Shown: positions 46,048-54,129, numbered from the stretch's first letter. The stretch: 64,000 bases of DNA from Vibrio sinus (GCF_023634645.1 NZ_JAMKMR010000017.1:1-64000), one strand, 5' to 3'. Program-made: numbers and translations. Notes: generated from the letters alone by a model not told the origin.

Positions 46048-46962
46048 TCACAAAGCTGCCATTCTCTCTGCAGGGATAGCGATGAGCATCGTATGTGATC
46101 TCTTTGGAATATCGCCTTCTACAACCAACCGAATGCGTGTCGTCCGGCCACACAGCAACTCCCACACACGCTGAAAAACCCGCACAACAGTGCCACACTC
46201 TTGTGCAGATGAAAGGTCAAGCCAGCACACGCTATAATCACGTTCTTGCAACCATGAGATAACAGATGGCCCATCACTAACCATATCGCTCTCATGTTGT
46301 TCGAAGGCAATCACAGGGCGATGATTGTTAATCGTTTCCGTTGCTCCATTCAGCACCTGATACTCCATACCTTCTACATCTATCTTCATTACGCCAATAG
46401 GAATATCGCTAGGGCATATATCGTCCAATCGCTCAACACGCACCTTAGAAACAGCCCCATCAGTAGATGCATGCATCATGGTTGATGCACCTATATTGCC
46501 CTCATTTTGATACAAATCAATCATCCCAGCTGTATCACCTAACCCCACATGAAAGCTCTCTACTTTATCAAGAGATGACATGTTGTATGTCAGTAAATAA
46601 TAGGCATCAGGATTGGGCTCAAATGCGTAGGTTTTCTTGAAAAAAGGGGCCAGAACCATCGAGTGATTACCAATATTGGCCCCAACATCACAAAAAGCAA
46701 GGGAAGACATATCAAGGGACAAACGTCCTATAATGCTTAGTAAAGCATCAATATGGAGCCGCTCATAAATTCCATTCACGGCAAGTTCATTGCCAATTTC
46801 TTCATTTGCAAAACACGCCATACGTGCACTGCGTTCTGCTCGATAAGGCGCAGCAACACAGCGTAGATAGCGCATAGAGATAAATCGCTGCAGAAGTCCA
46901 GCACCCGAAACATAAGATTGCGTGAGTGGCACTGAAGAGCGAAAAGATGTCGATTTAGGCAT
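46048..46962 (-). CDS. FkbM-family SAM-dependent methyltransferase
   Basis: About 304 residues. FkbM hallmarks: SAM site FCDVGANIGNHS (near residues 90-101), FEPNPDAYYLL, and MKIDVEGMEYQVLNGA followed by PVIAFEQHE. FkbM enzymes O-methylate sugars or other small substrates and are common in O-antigen and capsule clusters. The first in-frame start is a TTG; the ATG two codons later (46962) is preferred, with only a weak ribosome site. It lies alone on the minus strand at the left of the cassette, next to IS remnant A. Confidence 0.85.
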   Translation of the reverse strand: MPKSTSFRSSVPLTQSYVSGAGLLQRFISMRYLRCVAAPYRAERSARMACFANEEIGNELAVNGIYERLHIDALLSIIGRLSLDMSSLAFCDVGANIGNHSMVLAPFFKKTYAFEPNPDAYYLLTYNMSSLDKVESFHVGLGDTAGMIDLYQNEGNIGASTMMHASTDGAVSKVRVERLDDICPSDIPIGVMKIDVEGMEYQVLNGATETINNHRPVIAFEQHESDMVSDGPSVISWLQERDYSVCWLDLSSAQECGTVVRVFQRVWELLCGRTTRIRLVVEGDIPKRSHTMLIAIPAERMAAL

Positions 46963-47117
46963 CAGCAAGCACTTTTATATGTTGTACGATAGACATATCA
47001 TAAAAATCGTTAGCGCGAGTATAATATACGATTTTACTTTCTGTAAAGCACGAGATCCAACTCGTTTACATGGTCGACCTTGTGAACGATGAGTGGGTTT
47101 GTTGGGTGACATTCTTA
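46963..47117. other. Gene-free spacer in the cassette
   Basis: About 155 bp between the FkbM gene and IS remnant B. AT-rich; probably carries the FkbM promoter on the minus strand. Nothing else recognised. Confidence 0.4.
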
Positions 47118-47443
47118 CGGTTCTGTCGCATGGCTTTGTTGACGTACTCGATATACTATGATTTTGGATAGAATTTAAAAATTTGCAATGGAGTCAAATA
47201 TCTCAATAATATCGTGGAGCAGAGTCACCGTTGGGTGAAGCAGAAAACTCGGCAAGCCTTGGGTTGGAAGTCCGTCGAAGGAGCGATGGCTTCACTCCAT
47301 GGTCGAGAGATGTGGACGATGTTAAAACGAGGACAAATTGACGTGGAGGGCGAGTGTACGGTAGATAGATTTTACGCTCTCGCAGGATAGTTGCGTCCGG
47401 AGGTTGTTGCCTGCTCGTCATGAATAAACTTTGCGACAGAACC
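47118..47443 (+). mobile_element. IS6-family remnant B, 3' part
   Basis: GGTTCTGTCGCAT at 47118 and the inverted GGTTCTGTCGCAA at 47443-47431 bound a 326-bp relic. From about 47190 it encodes a transposase C-terminus (VKYLNNIVEQSHRWVKQKT, MLKRGQIDVEGE) including the catalytic Glu in VEQSHR, but the two catalytic aspartates are absent. The left boundary sequence differs from remnants A and C, so it may come from a related IS or a recombination. Confidence 0.75.
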
Positions 47444-47520
47444 CATTGTGGTGTGTCCGCTTGATTCTAAATAATTATTTAGAAATAATGTCTATGTTAT
47501 TGCAATCAATGGAGGTGTTT

Positions 47521-48438
47521 TTGAAGTCGGTCAAGCATGTCTTCCTCATCGCCAATCCAGTAATGGCAATGGTGGCATATGAATATATTTCTCGAGCAAA
47601 AAATATTGATCTTAAGGATGTAGAAGTGATTTATGTCCGCGGACTGGAATATACGCTTTTCGATGAGGTTTCAACTCACTTGATAAAGAGAACTATTCTT
47701 AACCGAGCTGCAAGAAGGGTGACTTTCTTGAGAACTTACCCTGAAGCTGTCAGGAATCTCATAGAACAGTTATCTGATGGATTCATTCTTTATACTAGCT
47801 GGTTAGATGCAATAGCATCAGAAGTCATAAAATCAAGTAAGTGTCGAGCTCATTGCTATATAGAAGAGGGACAACAATCGTATAAAGACGTACCGGTATG
47901 CGCATTCAAGGAAGATTATAAACCCCCTGCTGAAACGGGATCAAAGAAGTATAAATATGATCACTATTGGCGTGATGATGCCAAGATGTGGATAGGTACT
48001 GTTGAGGGGGTATTTCCTGCGGCACCTGTTGAGAGAGTTAGCTTACTTGGAGAGCTCTCTTATTTAAAAGAAAAGTATAAACCTTATCTTAAAGGTGGAG
48101 ATGTCGTAATGTTATTACCAACTCCAGGGCGACTACCTAAGACTGAGTGGGCTCGCGCGATTGGTCAATTATATTCGCATAGAGGGCGGAGAACGTTTTT
48201 AAAGCTACATCCAGCATATTATGAAACTAGAGGCGCGCTTAGGAAGATAGAAATTATTCTCGATTCAGCTGAGTTTTCAGGAGTGTCACTACTGCCAGGT
48301 AATATCATTCTTGAAGCTGAAATGCTGTTTAATAGAATTAAGATTGTTAGTGATCGTAGCTCTGTTTCACGTTACGCAATACGATTAGGCTCAGAGTTTG
48401 TTGAAGTTCCATTTCTATATGGAGAGTATTATAACTAG
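47521..48438 (+). CDS. Sialyltransferase-like glycosyltransferase
   Basis: About 305 residues from a TTG start at 47521, chosen because GGAGG lies 5 bp upstream; the frame is open 30 codons further, into the IS end, with no ribosome site there. It shows three features of bacterial sialyl/polysialyltransferases: an acidic-acidic-Gly motif YIEEG (115-117), a His-Pro motif KLHPAYY (230-231) and a Ser motif SSVSR (280-284). Overall similarity to any family could not be tested. Likely adds a charged sugar to a surface glycan. Flanked on both sides by IS remnants, so its original neighbours are lost. Confidence 0.6.
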   Translation: MKSVKHVFLIANPVMAMVAYEYISRAKNIDLKDVEVIYVRGLEYTLFDEVSTHLIKRTILNRAARRVTFLRTYPEAVRNLIEQLSDGFILYTSWLDAIASEVIKSSKCRAHCYIEEGQQSYKDVPVCAFKEDYKPPAETGSKKYKYDHYWRDDAKMWIGTVEGVFPAAPVERVSLLGELSYLKEKYKPYLKGGDVVMLLPTPGRLPKTEWARAIGQLYSHRGRRTFLKLHPAYYETRGALRKIEIILDSAEFSGVSLLPGNIILEAEMLFNRIKIVSDRSSVSRYAIRLGSEFVEVPFLYGEYYN

Positions 48439-48447
48439 AGTATTAGG

Positions 48448-49028
48448 TGGCCTGTCGCATCTATGAATATTGAGGTATCATTCTCCGTAATCTAAACATT
48501 ACGGTCTTGGCGAATGGACGAGACCTACATCAAAATCAAGGGCAAGTATTGGTATTATTACCGAGCCGTCGATAAATGCGGCGATGTTATTGCTTACTAC
48601 CTGAGTAAACATAGAGATGAAGCCGCTGCTAAAGCCTTTCTAAATAAGGACATCGCTCAAAATGGCTTACCTGAGAAAGTGGTGATTGATGGGAACAATG
48701 CGAATTACGCAGCCCTAGATGCGATGAATGTTCAGCTTTGGCTAACGGGTTACTTCATGCTGTGTTTGATAGATATTTGCAATGTCAAATACCTGAATAA
48801 TATCGTGGAGCAGAGTCATCGTTGGGTGAAACAGAAAACTAGTCAAGCCTTGGGTTGGAAAATCGGTCGAAGGGGCAATATGTATGGTCGAGAAATCTGG
48901 AAGATGTTAAAACGAGGAAAAATTGACGTGGAGGGCGAGAGCGCGGTAGATCGATTTTACGATCTCGCAGGGCAATTGTGTCTGGAGATTATTGCCTGCA
49001 CGTCATGAATAAACGTTGCGACAGAACC
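48448..49028 (+). mobile_element. IS6-family remnant C, internally deleted
   Basis: A damaged left repeat (TGGCCTGTCGCATC at 48448) and an intact right repeat (inverted GGTTCTGTCGCAACG at 49028). The first 55 bp match the left end of remnant A, then the sequence jumps directly to the catalytic domain, losing the N-terminal DNA-binding part of the transposase. The remaining frame 48514-49008 keeps DDE residues in MDETYIK, VIDGNN and VEQSHR. The protein would lack its helix-turn-helix and is presumably inactive. Confidence 0.82.
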
Positions 49029-49180
49029 GTTGGCCGCCTGATGTCGTGTCTTGAAACGCCTTTAACGCTATGTGGAAGGGGTACCAAAAGGATCGAGGTC
49101 ATGGCCATTTTATTATCGCCTCCACCGTCAGAGTATGATAAGAATACACATCATGATTATTACAACCAAAAGAAACTTCC
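49029..49180. other. Unassigned spacer between IS remnant C and the GT4 gene
   Basis: 152 bp. A frame (ending about 49232) is open across it but begins inside the IS, so it may be the degraded tail of a lost gene. No family recognised. Confidence 0.35.
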
Positions 49181-50284
49181 GTGTCTGACTCCCCCAAAAG
49201 CTGTGTTTTGTTCGTACCAAGCCTCATTGTAGGTGGCGCTGAAAAAGTTTTTGTCACACTGGCAAATCGTTTCGCACACGAAGGCTTGTGTGTCACCTTG
49301 CTAACACAAGGTATTAACAATGAACTGCGGCAAGAGGTGAATGAAAACGTTACTGTGCGTAGTCTCAATGTACGACGCTCCGTTTATGCCTTACCTTCCC
49401 TTATCCGTTTTTTTGTTACCGAAAAGCCAGACATCTTTGTATCAGGGCTACAAATGCCGAATGTTATTAGCAGTTTAGCCCATTTTATGAGCTGTTCGCG
49501 TGCAAAACACATTGTAACAGAACATAGTAATAGTGCCTCTCAGCTTGCGGAAATGCCTGGGTGGCGACGTATCTTGATGATTCGTGCTATACGCTGGAGT
49601 TATAAACGAGCGGCAAAAGTGGTGGCTGTATCGAAGGGAGTGAAGGAGTGCTTAGTCACCTCATATGCCATACCATGCGATCAAGTGAAAGTCATTCATA
49701 ACCCTATCAATTTGGCGCTTGTACGCCAGCGTTCGCAAGACTCTATTACCCACCCTTGGTTTACAAAAACTGATATTCCCGTGGCTGTAGCCGTTGGCCG
49801 ATTAACTCCTGCTAAGAATTTTTCCATGCTACTGGACGCGATGGTCGCCATACATAAAATGCGGCCGTTACGGCTGGTGATCGTTGGTGAAGGTGCGTTA
49901 AGATCTTCATTAGAGAACAAGATAGAACGGCTTGGCCTTTCTAGCCAGGTGATGCTTTTAGGATCACAAACCAACCCATTTCCATATATCGCTCAGGCGA
50001 ACTTGTTGGCGGTCTCATCTTCTCGGGAGGGTTTTTCGAATGTCATTGTAGAAGCCCTGGCGCTTGGTACGCCTGTAGTGAGTACCAACTGTCCAAGCGG
50101 TCCTGCTGAAGTGCTCGAAGAGGGTGAATGGGGACGTTTAACCGCTGTGGACGACCCAAACGCACTGGCTGAGGCGATGTTAGATACTCTTGAAGAAGAG
50201 AAAAAAGTGTACTACCGTCGCGCAGACGCTTTTTCCGATATTTCTATTGCAAAACAATATATAAAATTATTTTTTGATGACTAA
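49181..50284 (+). CDS. Glycosyltransferase, GT4 family
   Basis: 367-residue GT-B enzyme. N-terminal acceptor domain starts VLFVPSLIVGGAEKVFVTLA. The C-terminal donor domain has VAVGRLTPAKNFSMLLDA and the E-x7-E motif SREGFSNVIVEALALGTPVV (both glutamates present). Retaining GT4 enzymes build O-antigen, capsule or LPS core. GTG start at 49181; ribosome site weak. No membrane helices, so a cytosolic or membrane-associated enzyme. Last complete gene of the cassette. Confidence 0.88.
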   Translation: MSDSPKSCVLFVPSLIVGGAEKVFVTLANRFAHEGLCVTLLTQGINNELRQEVNENVTVRSLNVRRSVYALPSLIRFFVTEKPDIFVSGLQMPNVISSLAHFMSCSRAKHIVTEHSNSASQLAEMPGWRRILMIRAIRWSYKRAAKVVAVSKGVKECLVTSYAIPCDQVKVIHNPINLALVRQRSQDSITHPWFTKTDIPVAVAVGRLTPAKNFSMLLDAMVAIHKMRPLRLVIVGEGALRSSLENKIERLGLSSQVMLLGSQTNPFPYIAQANLLAVSSSREGFSNVIVEALALGTPVVSTNCPSGPAEVLEEGEWGRLTAVDDPNALAEAMLDTLEEEKKVYYRRADAFSDISIAKQYIKLFFDD

Positions 50285-50387
50285 GAATGGATTTTCTAAC
50301 GTGGTTCGTGCATGCTTTCAGCACCGTTCTCTACTTTTTTTATCTACGGAGCGCTTATTGCATCGCTATTTTTTGATGCTGTCAAAC
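50274..50387 (+). pseudogene. Probable truncated gene 5' end at the IS junction
   Basis: A new frame starts ATGATGACTAAG overlapping the GT4 stop, with a second candidate ATG at 50287 in another frame giving a hydrophobic peptide (MDFLTWFVHAFSTVLYFFY). Both are cut by the IS right end at 50388. The tight overlap suggests a further polysaccharide gene was lost here; which frame is real cannot be decided. Confidence 0.4.
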
Positions 50388-50668
50388 GGTTCTGTCGCAA
50401 CGTTTATTCATGATGTGCAGGCAATAATCTCCAGACACAATTACCCTGTGAGAGCGTAAAATCGATCTACCGCGCTCTCGCCCTCCACGTCAATTTGTCC
50501 TCGTTTTAACATTGTCCACATTTCTCGACCATGCAGTGACGCTATTGCCCCTTCGACCGATTTCCAACCCGACAAGGCTTGACGAGTTTTCTGTTTCACC
50601 CAACGATGACTCTGCTCCACGATATTATTCAGGTATTTGACATTGCAAATATCTATCAAACACATCCA
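50388..50668 (-). mobile_element. IS6-family remnant D, 3' part
   Basis: The right repeat GGTTCTGTCGCAACG begins at 50388 and faces the cassette. The minus strand encodes only the transposase C-terminus (50671-50441: CLIDICNVKYLNNIVEQ, QIDVEGESAVDRFY). Homology stops near 50668, where Tn3 tnpA sequence begins. Same orientation as remnant A, so A and D bracket the cassette as direct copies with their outer ends deleted. Confidence 0.8.
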
Positions 50669-51180
50669 CACAAAGTACTATTGTTAAAAAGCTTTCAGCC
50701 AACAAAAGAAACAGCCGAACACTTGCAGCACTTCATGAATATGATCGGTTAGTGAAATGTTTTTATGTACTTAATTGCATAAATAACAAGACGTTAAGGC
50801 AATTCGTTCAACAAGCATTAAACTGTGGAGAAGCGTACCATCAGTTACGTAAAGCTATTGCCTCAATCAATGGGAACCAATTTAGAGGAGGTAATGATTA
50901 TTTAGTTGAACAATGGAATGACTGCGCTCGTTTGATCGCTAACTGCATTATCTATTACAACTCAGCGCTGCTATCTAGTTTGGCAGAAAAATTTGAGGCA
51001 GATAACAATCAACAAACCATCGATATGCTCACTCATTTATCTCCGGTCGCTTGGAGACATATTCAGTTGGCTGGTCACTATACGTTTGGTACTAACAAGA
51101 ACAATATCGTATTAGAAAAGTTATTGGAAAATGTTGAGTCGTTAGTCAATGAAGAAGTAGCCTTAAATCAAGTTGCTTAG
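50669..51180 (+). pseudogene. Tn3-family transposase TnpA, C-terminal fragment
   Basis: About 170 codons of a transposase normally near 1000 residues. Diagnostic Tn3 C-terminal features: NCGEAYHQLRKAIASINGNQF, GGNDYLVEQWNDCARLIAN and LSPVAWRHIQLAGHYTF. The open frame continues upstream of the first start codon to the IS junction (ANKRNSRTLAALHEYDRLVK), showing a 5' truncation by IS remnant D. The stop lies 59 bp before the right inverted repeat, as expected for Tn3-type elements. Confidence 0.85.
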
Positions 51181-51239
51181 CTTACCCCCTTTTTTTCTCT
51201 CTAGCCCATGCCACGTAAGGGCTAGAGCGTCACTTTGGA

Positions 51240-51267
51240 CTTTTCGCTGAAATGTGCGCATAACCCC
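51240..51267 (-). repeat. Right terminal inverted repeat of the Tn3-family element
   Basis: On the minus strand it begins GGGGTTATGCGCACATTTC and continues to CGAAAAG, matching the left end at 24 of 28 positions. Followed directly by the ATAAT target duplication. Confidence 0.88.
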
Positions 51268-51272
51268 ATAAT
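51268..51272. repeat. Target-site duplication, right copy (ATAAT)
   Basis: Identical to 45547-45551 and directly abutting the right inverted repeat. Confidence 0.9.
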
Positions 51273-51611
51273 GGCCAGCTGATTGGCTGGTTTATTATCG
51301 TTATTACCGGGCTGATTCAGCAATATTATGCGCTTCGAGTTAGCCTAGACGCGGATTTGTTTTCTTGTGTAGCGGCCAGTATTCAGCGCTGTGTTGACTC
51401 TGAACAACCCTCTAGCCTAGAGCTGTCATTGCAGGCGCTTGATAGTCAATTGACTACCTTAGGGTTAAAAAAGCCGAGCCAAACAGGCCAGTCACTGGAT
51501 GCTCGCTTTAAAGGAGCCATGCGGCTTTTAAAAGCTCAGCTTTTTTGCACGCTAATACAGGTGATATTACTTGTTACACTACTGGCATGTATCGGTTGGG
51601 CTTCCCTTTAG
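51273..51611 (+). pseudogene. 3' half of the transposon-split membrane-protein gene
   Basis: Codons GGC CAG CTG ATT GGC TGG continue the 45417-45551 frame exactly. This half encodes a second membrane helix (WFIIVITGLIQQYYALRV), a soluble Cys-containing region of about 70 residues and a third helix near the C-terminus (LIQVILLVTLLACIGW). A TTG at 51357 could start a shortened product, but there is no good ribosome site. The stop at 51611 overlaps the end of the convergent acyltransferase gene. Confidence 0.85.
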
Positions 51612-52249
51612 TCAGCGTGAGTGACAATGCATTCATTGGCCAGTTTTGCATAGTTTTTGCTCATCGTTAGAATAAAATCGTCGGCGTCGTTAAAACGTTT
51701 GATTGGCTCGCCGAGAACGACGTCACAGTTAAAAGGTACCAACATAGCGGTGCCTTTAGGCAATGATAGACCCAGCCCCCTCATTACCACGGGAAGAACA
51801 GGGCAGTCTGAATGGGATTTGACTAGATGATAAATGCCCTTTTTTATCTCGCTCATCACCTCTGGTTTTCCACGGCTTCCTTCCGGAAAAATTAAAAGTA
51901 TGTCTCCGTTTTGCAACGCTTTATGGCACTGGTCAAACACAGAGTGACGCTCAGCTGGATTAGGCGAGCGATGAATCGGGATGATGCCCAGCACTTTAAG
52001 GGAAAGCCAAGCCATGAATTTATTCGCCAGAAAATAGTCGGCTGCCGCGACTGGCCTCACTTTATGTACCATAGCCAGTGGAAACAAAGACAGCAGAACC
52101 AAGGTATCAAGGTGACTGTTGTGATTTGCGGCAATGACCATTGGCCCCTGAGTTGGCAGGCGCTCTCGGTTGATAATATTGAGACCTAAGCCAATCAAAA
52201 CTAATGGTCGAACAAACAAGACAATAAATGCGATTTTTAACATGTTCAT
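51608..52249 (-). CDS. 1-acyl-sn-glycerol-3-phosphate acyltransferase-like (PlsC family)
   Basis: 213-residue LPLAT-superfamily enzyme. The catalytic HX4D motif is in ANHNSHLDTL and the substrate motif is FPEGSRGKPE, with a hydrophobic N-terminal anchor. PlsC-type enzymes acylate lysophosphatidate to phosphatidate, the precursor of CDP-diacylglycerol. It lies 9 bp after the CDP-diglyceride synthase gene on the same strand, so the pair would supply CDP-DAG to the ynbA product. Exact acceptor not certain. Confidence 0.85.
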   Translation of the reverse strand: MNMLKIAFIVLFVRPLVLIGLGLNIINRERLPTQGPMVIAANHNSHLDTLVLLSLFPLAMVHKVRPVAAADYFLANKFMAWLSLKVLGIIPIHRSPNPAERHSVFDQCHKALQNGDILLIFPEGSRGKPEVMSEIKKGIYHLVKSHSDCPVLPVVMRGLGLSLPKGTAMLVPFNCDVVLGEPIKRFNDADDFILTMSKNYAKLANECIVTHAD

Positions 52250-52258
52250 CCTTATACC

Positions 52259-53191
52259 CTAGTAGTGGAGATAGTAGATAAAGTGGAAAAACAATGGAGT
52301 GGTAAACATCAAACTGTCCATGCGATCGAGTATGCCACCATGGCCTGGTATCAATTGGCTGGTGTCTTTTATTTTTAGATCGCGCTTGACCGATGACATG
52401 ACTAAATCACCAATAAAGCCACTAAAGGCGATGATAAGCCCGGCGAGTAAACCTTGATTGGCCGATAGCGGAGTCAAGTATGGGGCAACAAAGTAGCTCA
52501 GTATTGTGGTAGTAGCAGCGCCACCAATAAAGCCTTGCCAGGTTTTGTTCGGGCTAACTTTTGGCACAATCTTATGCTTACCAAAGCACTTGCCCCATAC
52601 ATATTGGCACACGTCGTTAAATTGGGTGGCACTCAACAAAAACAGAATCATGCCCACGGAGCCAGCTTGAAGATTAAGACTTGGCAGCGTTAATAGATAA
52701 GCCATGTGACTTACGCAAAAAACCGTGAGCATCAATGCCCAATGAATAATACCAGCAGAGCGAATAAATCCTTTAGTCTCGCCAACGAGTACGGCCACCA
52801 TAGGTAAATATAAAAACATGTAGACTGGGATAAAAATGATAAACATGCCGTACCAACCGATGGAGACCCAGTAATACTGAAGCGGTATGCACAGATAGGC
52901 CCAAAATATCACCCGTCTATCAGCGATGCGTATCGGCACGATAGAGAGAAATTCTTTCAGTGCCATGAAGCTCAAAATGGCAATAAATACCAGCGTGAAG
53001 GATTTAGGCAAAGCAAGTGCAATAAAGAGTATGGCTATCATCCACCACCAGGAGCGGATTCGTAGTTTCAGCTCAGTGTAATCTTTATCCTTATTGCGGT
53101 GAGACAAAAATAGGTAAATTAGGGTGCCGATGATGAGGACTAGGCTAATGCCTGCCATCATCACAAATGAATGGGGAGGGAGGTTAGCCAT
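52259..53191 (-). CDS. ynbB: CDP-diglyceride synthase (CdsA-like), YnbB homologue
   Basis: 310-residue multi-spanning cytidylyltransferase making CDP-diacylglycerol from phosphatidate and CTP. C-terminal CDS signature SSVKRDLKIKD...PGHGGILDRMDS; also FGKHKIVPKVSPNKTWQG. Very similar to E. coli YnbB. A TTG start four codons earlier is possible, but the ATG at 53191 follows TTGAGG. In E. coli ynbB lies between ynbA and ynbC; here it is on the opposite strand, convergent with ynbACD. Confidence 0.88.
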   Translation of the reverse strand: MANLPPHSFVMMAGISLVLIIGTLIYLFLSHRNKDKDYTELKLRIRSWWWMIAILFIALALPKSFTLVFIAILSFMALKEFLSIVPIRIADRRVIFWAYLCIPLQYYWVSIGWYGMFIIFIPVYMFLYLPMVAVLVGETKGFIRSAGIIHWALMLTVFCVSHMAYLLTLPSLNLQAGSVGMILFLLSATQFNDVCQYVWGKCFGKHKIVPKVSPNKTWQGFIGGAATTTILSYFVAPYLTPLSANQGLLAGLIIAFSGFIGDLVMSSVKRDLKIKDTSQLIPGHGGILDRMDSLMFTTPLFFHFIYYLHY

Positions 53192-53400
53192 TAAATACCT
53201 CAATAGTATGATGACAAATGCTGCTAATAGTTTGATATTGCATAGAGAGCGCTTTTACATTGCATTGTTCTGCAAGAACGTTTTAGCCATGGATGCTAAC
53301 ATAAAATGGATATGCGCTGATGTTCATTTGTCGGGAAATAATATCCATATCGCTTGGTTGGATAGCAGCTTGAAGGAGTGCAGAAAAATTTTCCAGCGCC

Positions 53401-53428
53401 CTTGATTATCAATTTATTGCCCCTATAT
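53401..53428 (+). promoter_or_regulatory. Candidate sigma-32 promoter for ibpA
   Basis: CTTGATT (53401-53407) and CCCCTATAT (53420-53428) resemble the heat-shock consensus CTTGAAA ... CCCCATNT, with 12 bp between. About 190 bp before the ibpA start, leaving a long leader. Inferred from motif and gene identity. Confidence 0.5.
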
Positions 53429-53568
53429 CTAGTTATGAAGAGGATGCCAACAGGGCCTCTGACCCGCGCCAAACAAGTTTCGCTCATGTAGAGGAAGCAA
53501 AGCTTGGCAAATTTGAAAACTCGTTCACTCTTACGTCCCAAGCTAGAGCCGTGGAGTTGAGATGAACG

Positions 53569-53617
53569 TGCTCGCCAACAACTGGCGACGCTATTGCTTA
53601 TTAAAGAGGATAGTACT
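53569..53617 (+). promoter_or_regulatory. ROSE-like RNA thermometer before ibpA
   Basis: The hairpin CTATTGCT (53591-53598) / AGGATAG (53607-53613) closes over an 8-base loop and pairs the UUGCU segment with the AGGA ribosome site, leaving one bulged G. This is the core signature of ROSE elements of small heat-shock genes. A second hairpin, CGCCA/TGGCG, lies just upstream (about 53569-53587). At low temperature it should hide the ribosome site. Confidence 0.7.
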
Positions 53618-54055
53618 ATGCGTAATTTAGATTTCTCACCTTTATACCGTAATGCGATTGGTTTTGACCGTCTGTTTAATTTGATGGAAGCCAACAACAG
53701 CAAGAACGGTTCTTCGGGTTACCCTCCATACAACATCGAACAGCAAGATGAAAACAAGTACCGTATTACTATGGCGGTTGCAGGTTTTGCTGAAGATCAG
53801 CTTGAAATCACTCAAAAAGAAAATATGTTAGTGGTTCGTGGAGAGCAAAAAGCCGCAGAAGAAAAGAACTATGTCTATCAAGGTATTGCTGAGCGCGATT
53901 TTGAACGTAAGTTCCAGCTGGCCGACTATGTAAAAGTCATCGGCGCTGAAATGGAAAACGGTCTTCTTCATGTTGATTTAGAGCGTGAAATTCCAGAAGC
54001 GATGAAGCCACGTAAAATTGCGATTAACGGCAGTAAGCTGATAGAAAACAGCTAA
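53618..54055 (+). CDS. ibpA: Small heat-shock protein IbpA
   Basis: 145-residue alpha-crystallin-type chaperone holding unfolded proteins. Starts MRNLDFSPLYRNAIGFDRLF and continues YPPYNIEQ, AVAGFAEDQLEIT and YQGIAERDFERKFQLAD, near-identical in pattern to E. coli IbpA. An in-frame ATG 8 codons upstream lies inside the thermometer hairpin and is rejected. Single gene, between the ynb cluster and avtA. Confidence 0.96.
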   Translation: MRNLDFSPLYRNAIGFDRLFNLMEANNSKNGSSGYPPYNIEQQDENKYRITMAVAGFAEDQLEITQKENMLVVRGEQKAAEEKNYVYQGIAERDFERKFQLADYVKVIGAEMENGLLHVDLEREIPEAMKPRKIAINGSKLIENS

Positions 54056-54129
54056 TCAATAGTTGTGAAAGGTAGAGAAAGAGCGCTATTTAGCGCTCTT
54101 TTAACATGTACGGCATGGAAAGTGAGTGA

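Larger units (their letters stand above)
45552..51267. mobile_element. Tn3-family transposon remnant, rearranged, carrying a polysaccharide cassette
   Basis: A 5716-bp element bounded by inverted repeats that begin GGGGT and match at 24 of the first 28 positions, with a perfect 5-bp target duplication. The right end retains the 3' part of a Tn3-type tnpA reading toward the repeat. No resolvase or intact transposase remains. The interior (about 45675-50668) is replaced by IS6-family remnants and surface-polysaccharide-type genes. It cannot move on its own but could be mobilised in trans if the repeats still function. Confidence 0.88.

Noticed and set aside
48364..48379. Partial parS half-site in the sialyltransferase-like gene
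   Set aside because: Only the left half (TGTTTCACGT) matches; the palindrome is lost, so a chance match.
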